Shown: positions 58,250 to 64,000 of the stretch, one piece after another
Position numbering within the stretch: the stretch's first letter is position 1
How the letters are laid out: each line of letters opens with the position of its first letter
Origin: Nitrosomonas sp. PY1
Lineage (GTDB): Bacteria > Pseudomonadota > Gammaproteobacteria > Burkholderiales > Nitrosomonadaceae
Reading direction: 5' to 3'
Length of the DNA: 64,000 nucleotides
Assembly: GCF_022836435.1 (NCBI RefSeq)
Contig: NZ_BQXC01000001.1
Coordinates: 658,400 to 722,399 of the forward strand
Translations under genes and position numbers: made by a program
Notes under the pieces: model-generated
What the model saw: the letters and a program-made list of their open reading frames with translations, nothing else
The model's database searches: none
Told to the model about the DNA's origin: nothing

Positions 58250-58837
58250 CTAAGAATCTCTTTGTAATAGTTGATTGATACGTGATTCCATTTGATCAGT
58301 GCTATTCTTCAGTTCATTGGTTTCTTGAGAAAAAATATTAAAATCTGCTGATTTTATGAACAAATTTTTCTCTTCAGTACAAAATTCAAAGAATGATTGT
58401 GTGATTCGCCTGCAGTTATTTTGATGCCATTGATGTAATAAATGGTTGGATTGCATAATGCGATGCGTAGGAATATCACCAATTATCTTACTGAGTTCAT
58501 GCGCCAAAACATATTCAATGTTAACTTGTTGGATAATAGTAATGATTTCACCGCCAAGAATATGATTACCAGAGATTTTTATAATTTCTGAAGCATTATT
58601 GTTTGGTATCAATAACTGAGGTAGTTTCCATGATGGGATAGAGAGGGTGGTATCGATTTTGTGATAATTGCCTGTGGAACGAAATTTGCCTTCTTCAGTA
58701 ATACACAGCGTAAATTCTATGATGGGAAGTATTTGTACACAGACAATTCGACCCGAATAACACTTTAATTGTTCACGAATTTGAATTTTATGGTCGAGAA
58801 CATGATTGATCGGATCGGTTGCAAGTGATGTTAGCAT
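58250..58837 (-). CDS. ubiJ: Ubiquinone biosynthesis accessory factor UbiJ (SCP2 domain)
   Basis: A 195-residue SCP2-type lipid-binding protein that organises the ubiquinone-synthesis complex. The SCP2 region covers about residues 10-110 ([20 protein letters not shown], then [17 protein letters not shown]). The C-terminus is charged with a coiled-coil tendency ([20 protein letters not shown]), as usual. Identification rests on the fold pattern and on adjacency to ubiB. Confidence 0.82.
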   Translation of the reverse strand: MLTSLATDPINHVLDHKIQIREQLKCYSGRIVCVQILPIIEFTLCITEEGKFRSTGNYHKIDTTLSIPSWKLPQLLIPNNNASEIIKISGNHILGGEIITIIQQVNIEYVLAHELSKIIGDIPTHRIMQSNHLLHQWHQNNCRRITQSFFEFCTEEKNLFIKSADFNIFSQETNELKNSTDQMESRINQLLQRDS

Positions 58838-59365
58838 TTGTAGTTAGTGTTTTTATACTATGCACTTAAAATAAGTCATTACGCTTGGGTTTCTTAGTGT
58901 AAATAGAATTTATAATAATTTAAAGATTAGCGGAATTGTATCTAAAATTTCGTAGGATTCTGATCAATTGGGTTGTTTAGTCACAAATAGCTCTCTTTGC
59001 CAAGCGAGTATAACACTTTAGTTCGATGCAATAACACAAGACTCTGTCGTCAAGTTAGGACCGTTTTTTATGTTGAAATAAATAGATTGATCATATTGGT
59101 AATTGTGGGAAAACTCACATTGATTAGTTGAATATAAGGGTATATTTCATTTCTGTTTTCATCTTCAAAACATCAGGTAAGTATTATAGTAGAGTCAGTT
59201 ATCGCAGTGGTTCTGAGGTGAAAACCGCAGGGCAAGAATCGAAATGTGAAAATGTAGGAATGCTTGCTAAGGAAGGTGATTCGCATGATTCGGTAAGCCG
59301 CGATAAATGGTTTTATGACGAGGCCCTTTAATCCCTATTGCTTGCAATAGGGATTTTTTTTTCAA
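58838..59365. other. Intergenic region with a possible small plus-strand transcript
   Basis: No known gene is recognised between ubiJ and rlpA, which both read leftward. On the plus strand a 67-codon frame (59128-59331, TTG start, no clear ribosome site) ends directly at a strong terminator, so a small RNA or small protein may be encoded. Confidence 0.35.
59330..59362 (+). terminator. Strong intrinsic terminator, plus strand
   Basis: A perfect 11-bp stem (AATCCCTATTG/CAATAGGGATT) with a CTTG loop is followed by a run of T. It faces rlpA tail to tail and can only serve a rightward transcript from the ubiJ-rlpA gap. Confidence 0.85.
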
Positions 59366-60304
59366 TTAGTCATAAACCAGGATGGGCTTTATCGCAAGTT
59401 CCTGTCGGATTGAAGATGCAATACGTTCTGCATGGGATGAATCGGAATAAGGGCCGGCGTGTATTTTATGTAAGCCACCATGTTCGATTACCCGTATTGG
59501 GTCTTGAAACCAGGCTAGCCTGTCTTTTACGTGTGCCATGAAGTAGTGTGCATTTCCTTGTGAACCAAATGCACCGAGTTGCACGTATATTTTGTTTAGA
59601 ACTGGTGAGGTGGCCGTATTACCCGGTACAATAGTAAGATTACCTATTTCTTTTTGTTGGCGTGGAGTGACTAAGGGTTTGAATGTGGTTGCTTGGCCGG
59701 ATAAATGATATTGCGTCGGTAAAATAGTTTCAACTTCAACTTGGCCGCTACCATTACTGAGTACTCCTAGTTTGTAAGCAGCCGTATAAGAGAGATCGAT
59801 AAGACGATTCCCTAAAAAAGGTCCTCGATCATTGATACGTACAATCACGGAACGACCATTTTCAACGCTGGTGATGCGTGCATAACTAGGTATTGGTAAA
59901 GTTGGATGAGCAGCCGTCATGGCATACATATCATAAGGCTCACCCGATGCGGTGCGGCTACCGTGATAGCGGCGTCCATACCACGATGCTACCCCACGTT
60001 CTTTATAGTATTGCAATTCGGTCATGGGCCGGAAATGCTTGCCTAATGCGAAATAGGGCCGCATATTTGCAGTACGTAGAGGTTCAGTTTTAGGTATTGC
60101 ATCTGGAACTAAATGCAAATTTGGTGGTGGATTGTCGTCTGGGCCATCGTTTAAATAATATCCTCCTCCTTTTTTTGTGATATTCGAATTTATTATCGAA
60201 CCACTTGGTTTTTGATTGATTAAATGATTGCTTGGAGTGTTACTACACGCTGTTAGCAACGCTACCATGAAGGCTATCCAGTAATATACGGACGGAAGAT
60301 TCAT
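59366..60304 (-). CDS. rlpA: Septal ring lytic transglycosylase RlpA (lipoprotein)
   Basis: A 312-residue lipoprotein with lipobox LLTAC near residue 20. The double-psi beta-barrel domain contains GVASWYGRRYHGSRTASGE, AAHPTLPIPSYARIT, VRINDRGPFLGNRLIDLSY (catalytic-type Asp in NDRGPF). A C-terminal SPOR domain (about 230-312, IYVQLGAFGSQGNAHYF) targets denuded septal peptidoglycan. It follows rodA in the usual order mrdA-rodA-rlpA. Confidence 0.94.
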   Translation of the reverse strand: MNLPSVYYWIAFMVALLTACSNTPSNHLINQKPSGSIINSNITKKGGGYYLNDGPDDNPPPNLHLVPDAIPKTEPLRTANMRPYFALGKHFRPMTELQYYKERGVASWYGRRYHGSRTASGEPYDMYAMTAAHPTLPIPSYARITSVENGRSVIVRINDRGPFLGNRLIDLSYTAAYKLGVLSNGSGQVEVETILPTQYHLSGQATTFKPLVTPRQQKEIGNLTIVPGNTATSPVLNKIYVQLGAFGSQGNAHYFMAHVKDRLAWFQDPIRVIEHGGLHKIHAGPYSDSSHAERIASSIRQELAIKPILVYD

Positions 60305-60335
60305 GATGTTTTATCACCCTCCCAAAAACCATTGG

Positions 60336-61463
60336 TCATGTTCTAATGAATTTAGGACGAGTATGAATACTCATTAGAATACCAAATCCAATTAACATAG
60401 TTACCATAGATGTACCTCCATAGCTGATTAATGGCAGTGGCACGCCAACAACGGGAAGAATGCCACTGACCATACCCATATTGACAAAAATATAAGTAAA
60501 AAAAGTTAAGGTAATTGAACCGGCAATCAGGCGATTGAATTGAGAGGAAGCACTGGCAGTGATCACAACGCAACGCCCGATAATGATTAAGTACAACAAT
60601 AGCAGAAGGGTGTTACCCATTAATCCGAATTCCTCGGAAAAAACAGCAAAAATAAAATCTGTACTTTGTTCTGGTAGAAAATCTAAATGTGTTTGCGTAC
60701 CATTCTGCCATCCTTTTCCCGCAATTCCGCCAGAGCCGATAGCGATAGAGGATTGAATGATATGATAACCGGCCCCAAGCGGATCCTGTGTCGGATCGAG
60801 TAGTGTCATCACGCGCTGACGTTGATAGTCGTGCATCATTCCCCAAAGTATCGGCAAAGAAGCAGTTCCTAATGCAGTTAAGCCAATAATAATGCGCCAA
60901 GATAGCCCTGCGAAGAATAATACATAGAATCCACTTGCAGCAATCAACAAAGCTGTTCCTAAGTCAGGTTGCTTTAAAATAAGCAGTACAGGAATAATCA
61001 GTAGAAACGTTGCTCCGATATAGTCCCTTAAACGTAAGGTAATTTCATGCTTATCAAAATACCAAGCCATCATCAGAGGAATCGCAATTTTCATCAGCTC
61101 TGAAGGTTGAATTCGGGTAATGCCAATGTTTAACCAGCGTCGTGCGCCGTTATAGATTTCACCAAATAATGCAACGCCGATGAGTAATGCAAGCCCGATC
61201 AAATAAATCGGTAAAGCGATACGTTTTATTTGTTGCATGGAAGTATTGGCAATTACCCACATGAGTATGAGAGCAATCGCAATATTAATCGCTTGACTAT
61301 TGACTTTGCCGATATTTCCACCACTTGCGCTATACAAGACCATTAAGCCTACACCCATTAACACCAAAATGAAGGTCAATAGGAAACCATCAATATGTCG
61401 CGTAAAATAATACCAAATCTTTCCGATATCAATCTTATTCTGGGTGAGCTTCTTACTATTCAT
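60336..61463 (-). CDS. rodA: Rod-shape SEDS glycosyltransferase RodA
   Basis: A 375-residue inner-membrane peptidoglycan polymerase with about ten helices. Conserved segments are LMVLYSASGG, YNGARRWLNIG with the downstream PSELMKIA, LLILKQPDLGTALLI, GAGYHIIQSSIAIGSGGI, and EQSTDFIFAVFSEEFG. The C-terminal GVPLPLISYGGTSM is also present. It partners with PBP2 (next gene upstream) in the elongasome. Confidence 0.95.
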   Translation of the reverse strand: MNSKKLTQNKIDIGKIWYYFTRHIDGFLLTFILVLMGVGLMVLYSASGGNIGKVNSQAINIAIALILMWVIANTSMQQIKRIALPIYLIGLALLIGVALFGEIYNGARRWLNIGITRIQPSELMKIAIPLMMAWYFDKHEITLRLRDYIGATFLLIIPVLLILKQPDLGTALLIAASGFYVLFFAGLSWRIIIGLTALGTASLPILWGMMHDYQRQRVMTLLDPTQDPLGAGYHIIQSSIAIGSGGIAGKGWQNGTQTHLDFLPEQSTDFIFAVFSEEFGLMGNTLLLLLYLIIIGRCVVITASASSQFNRLIAGSITLTFFTYIFVNMGMVSGILPVVGVPLPLISYGGTSMVTMLIGFGILMSIHTRPKFIRT

Positions 61464-61502
61464 GATGAAATGACACAGCGTATAAATGAAGAAGACACAT
61501 TA

Positions 61503-63401
61503 TTAATGGGGACGATCATGTTCGTCGATACTGTCGTCTAAAGAACTATCTTCAGCTTCCGGGGTGTTTCCTAGCAAATAATAATCAAATACTTGTCTAG
61601 CGATAGGTGCGGCCGTTGAACCTCCTGTTCCGGTATTTTCAACTAATACGGCTAAAGCGATTTTGGGTGATTCTGCAGGTGCATAGGCGATAAACATAGC
61701 ATGGTCGCGATGTCGCTCATCAAGGAGTTTTTCATTATAGCGTTCACCTTGCTTAATTCTTACAACCTGTGATGTTCCTGTTTTTCCAGCAAAAGTATAT
61801 AAAGCATTGGCACCGGCTTTTGCTGCAGTTCCGCCAGGCCGGGTGACATCAATTAAGGCATTTCTAATGACTTCCAAATTTTTAGGTTTGAAGTTGGCGG
61901 TGTACAGTAAGTTTTCTGGGATATTTGTGATTTCACCAGATTTACTACTTTGTATTTGTTTAACAAATCGAGGCGCATAAGCTTTTCCGCCATTTGCAAT
62001 CATCATCGTGGCAAAAGCCAATTGTAGTGGTGTTGTAAGATTGTAACCTTGCCCGATCGCGGCGGATATGGTGTCACCGGCATACCACTTTTGTTTGTGC
62101 TGCGCCATTTTCCAGGCAGACGAAGGGAGTAATCCAGATACTTCATTTTCAATATCGATACCAGTTTTTTTACCTAATCCGAATTGACTGATGAAGTTGT
62201 GCATATTATCAATTCCCAAATCATTACCCAGGCTGTAATAAAAGGTATCGCAGGAAACTACGAGTGATTTATGCAAATTGACTCTTCCATGACCTCCTGC
62301 TTTCCAATCACGGAAACGGTGCTTTACTCCCGGTAAAGAAAAGAACCCGGGATCAGCCATACTGTATTCGGGAGTGCGTTTTCCTAGCTCTAGTCCGGCA
62401 AGTGCCATAAATGGTTTAAAAGTTGAGCCGGGAGGATAGACGCCGCGTAGTGCCCTGTTGTTGAGAGGGCGATCAATCGAGTTATTGAGCATATTCCAAT
62501 TTTCGTGATCAATACCTCCAATGAAAAGATTATTGTCATAGCCTGGCTTGCTGACAAATGCCAAAATTTCTCCATTGTTCGGATCAAGTGCAACCAACGC
62601 GCCACGACGATCACCAAAAGCTTTTTCGACTGCTTCCTGTAAACCAAAATCTAACGAAAGGATGAGATTGTCACCAGATATTGGCAAAGTACGCGATAGC
62701 ACACGAATGGATCGCCCGGCGGCATCTGTTTCGACTTCTTCGAATCCAGTGATTCCGTGCAATTGTTTTTCATAACTTTGCTCGATACCAATTTTACCGA
62801 TATGTTGCGAGCCACGATAATTATTCAGCTCGTTGTTTAATTCTAGAAAATCGAGATCTTTATCGTTGATGCGACTGATATAGCCAATCACATGCGAAAC
62901 CAGTTCTTTTTCTGGGTATTGGCGAAAAACTCTTGATTTGATTTCTACTCCTGGGAAGCGGTAGCGATTGGTTGCGAAAGTCGCTATTTCGATTTCGTTG
63001 AGACGGTTTCGTATGGGCAGGCTTTTAAAACGACGACTTTCCTTCATTAGCTTCATGAATCGTTGGCGGTCGGTAGGTGTTATTTCAATGAAAGCAGCTA
63101 GTTCATCTAGTGTAGATTCAATATCTGGGACTTTACTGGGAGTGATTTCCAGTGCATATGCTGAATAATTTTGTGCTAGGACTCTGCCGTGACGATCAAA
63201 AATCAGACCGCGATTAGGTACCAAAGGTAAAATCGATATACGATTGACTTCTGCTAAAGTGGAATAATGATCTTGTCGCGTGATTTGTAAATAATAGAAT
63301 CGTACGTATAGTATGGAGAATAGCACCAAAATAAAAATGAGGCTAATCGCCAAACGGATGCGAAATTTTTGTAATTCTATGGGTTGATCGCGTAATTCCA
63401 C
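61503..63401 (-). CDS. mrdA: Penicillin-binding protein 2
   Basis: A 632-residue class B transpeptidase for lateral-wall synthesis. The membrane anchor is LAISLIFILVLFSILYV, followed by a dimerisation domain (VPNRGLIFDRHGRVLAQNYS). The transpeptidase domain has the active-site Ser in YPPGSTFKPF, a downstream SCDTFYYSLG segment, and KTGTSQV. A GTG start at 63401 lies nine bases after mreD. All catalytic motifs are intact. Confidence 0.95.
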   Translation of the reverse strand: MELRDQPIELQKFRIRLAISLIFILVLFSILYVRFYYLQITRQDHYSTLAEVNRISILPLVPNRGLIFDRHGRVLAQNYSAYALEITPSKVPDIESTLDELAAFIEITPTDRQRFMKLMKESRRFKSLPIRNRLNEIEIATFATNRYRFPGVEIKSRVFRQYPEKELVSHVIGYISRINDKDLDFLELNNELNNYRGSQHIGKIGIEQSYEKQLHGITGFEEVETDAAGRSIRVLSRTLPISGDNLILSLDFGLQEAVEKAFGDRRGALVALDPNNGEILAFVSKPGYDNNLFIGGIDHENWNMLNNSIDRPLNNRALRGVYPPGSTFKPFMALAGLELGKRTPEYSMADPGFFSLPGVKHRFRDWKAGGHGRVNLHKSLVVSCDTFYYSLGNDLGIDNMHNFISQFGLGKKTGIDIENEVSGLLPSSAWKMAQHKQKWYAGDTISAAIGQGYNLTTPLQLAFATMMIANGGKAYAPRFVKQIQSSKSGEITNIPENLLYTANFKPKNLEVIRNALIDVTRPGGTAAKAGANALYTFAGKTGTSQVVRIKQGERYNEKLLDERHRDHAMFIAYAPAESPKIALAVLVENTGTGGSTAAPIARQVFDYYLLGNTPEAEDSSLDDSIDEHDRPH

Positions 63402-63410
63402 TTTGATGTA

Positions 63411-63962
63411 TTAGAGCGCATTGGGATCGGTTTTTTGTTTTAAGGGAACGCTTAATAGTAGCGAAACGGGAATCCACGCAAATGAACCAGATAAGGTAGC
63501 AAAATAATATTCCCATCCCGGAAATCTGAAGCCCCCTAAAACAGCAATTAAAATCATGGTTGTTTGCATTACGAATAAAATAAAACCGATTTGCGGCGCT
63601 TGCTTCCATGTATTGAATAAGCGCAAGCGTCTACATAGAATCAATGTGAGGTACACTGCAATGCAATATGCCAGTGCATGCTGACCGAGTATGTTGACAT
63701 TAGCGACATCCATCATCAATCCCATGATAAAAGCCACGCTCATGCCCATTTTATGGGGATACTGAACACACCAATAAAGAATCGTTAGTACGACAAAATC
63801 AGGGCGAAGTAATAAAATATAGTTCGGTAATGGTAAAAAATTCAAGATCAATGCAAGTGCCAATGTTAGTGCGATATATCCATTACTGGCTATGTCATAC
63901 ACATCCTGCTTTAAATAATCATCGGCGCTTAATCTTTTATCGTTTGTACTGTCGCGATTCAA
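63411..63962 (-). CDS. mreD: Rod-shape protein MreD
   Basis: A 183-residue membrane protein of the elongasome with about five helices, including ALTLALALILNFLPLPNY, RPDFVVLTILYWCVQYP and the GLMMDVANVNILGQHALAY consensus. It starts at a TTG whose last bases overlap the TGA of mreC, so translation is coupled. It sits between mreC and mrdA, the usual order. Confidence 0.92.
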   Translation of the reverse strand: MNRDSTNDKRLSADDYLKQDVYDIASNGYIALTLALALILNFLPLPNYILLLRPDFVVLTILYWCVQYPHKMGMSVAFIMGLMMDVANVNILGQHALAYCIAVYLTLILCRRLRLFNTWKQAPQIGFILFVMQTTMILIAVLGGFRFPGWEYYFATLSGSFAWIPVSLLLSVPLKQKTDPNAL

Positions 63963-64000
63963 TTTTTTGCCTCAGCAGGAATTTTTACAAGAGGTTGTAC
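63959..64000 (-). CDS. mreC: 3' end of mreC (partial, cut by the window edge)
   Basis: The last 13 codons (VQPLVKIPAEAKN) and a TGA that overlaps the mreD start are visible. Identity is inferred from position; the Pro/Ala-rich tail fits MreC C-termini. Confidence 0.65.
   Translation of the reverse strand, partial: VQPLVKIPAEAKN

Overview
The window looks like a chromosomal segment of a betaproteobacterium, most likely an ammonia oxidiser of the Nitrosomonas group. The evidence is the gene order aroQ-accB-accC-prmA, the set mreC-mreD-mrdA-rodA-rlpA, ubiB/ubiJ, and copper-rich periplasmic oxidases. The taxon is an inference; no 16S or amo/hao gene is in view. Housekeeping blocks alternate with accessory regions.

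Layout. (1) 300-15695: a siderophore block reading rightward. It holds a GNAT acyltransferase, an N-hydroxylating monooxygenase, a TonB receptor, an alpha/beta hydrolase, a tripartite RND efflux pump, an acyl-CoA ligase and a penicillin-acylase-type lipoprotein. A Fur-box-like site lies upstream, and no NRPS is visible. (2) 15717-17244: an IS element with an IS5/IS4-type DDE transposase. (3) 17446-26021: a genomic island in the 3' end of tRNA-Thr(CGT), bounded by a 45-bp direct repeat and carrying a Rep-HTH-integrase module, an IS3 element and two promoterless-looking cassettes. The cassettes encode a TIR protein and a PD-(D/E)XK-like protein. Each is followed by an attC-like site, with no integron integrase in view.

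(4) 26203-34450: aroQ, accB, accC, prmA, a DUF3426 protein and metH. (5) 34662-39751: a hybrid histidine kinase and a convergent REC-EAL protein. (6) 40284-46990: a guanidine-I (ykkC) riboswitch followed by an APC permease, two DUF1989 proteins and a biotin-dependent carboxylase of the urea carboxylase family. The riboswitch points to guanidine rather than urea as substrate, which would feed ammonia to the cell. Allophanate hydrolase is not in the window. (7) 47480-52340: a NarL/LuxR-type regulator and two tandem multicopper-oxidase-like proteins whose copper ligands are lost reciprocally; the second is fused to an extra cupredoxin and a beta-propeller.

(8) 52581-53287: tRNA-Lys with a decayed integrase and a decayed DNA adenine methylase, a prophage scar. 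(9) 53326-56666: a prepilin-like protein and a GGDEF-EAL protein. (10) 56715-64000, all leftward: ubiB, ubiJ, then rlpA, rodA, mrdA, mreD and the last codons of mreC (cell shape).

The observations most worth a second look are the complementary pair of copper oxidases, the orphan two-cassette attC array with candidate defence genes, and the riboswitch-controlled guanidine operon.
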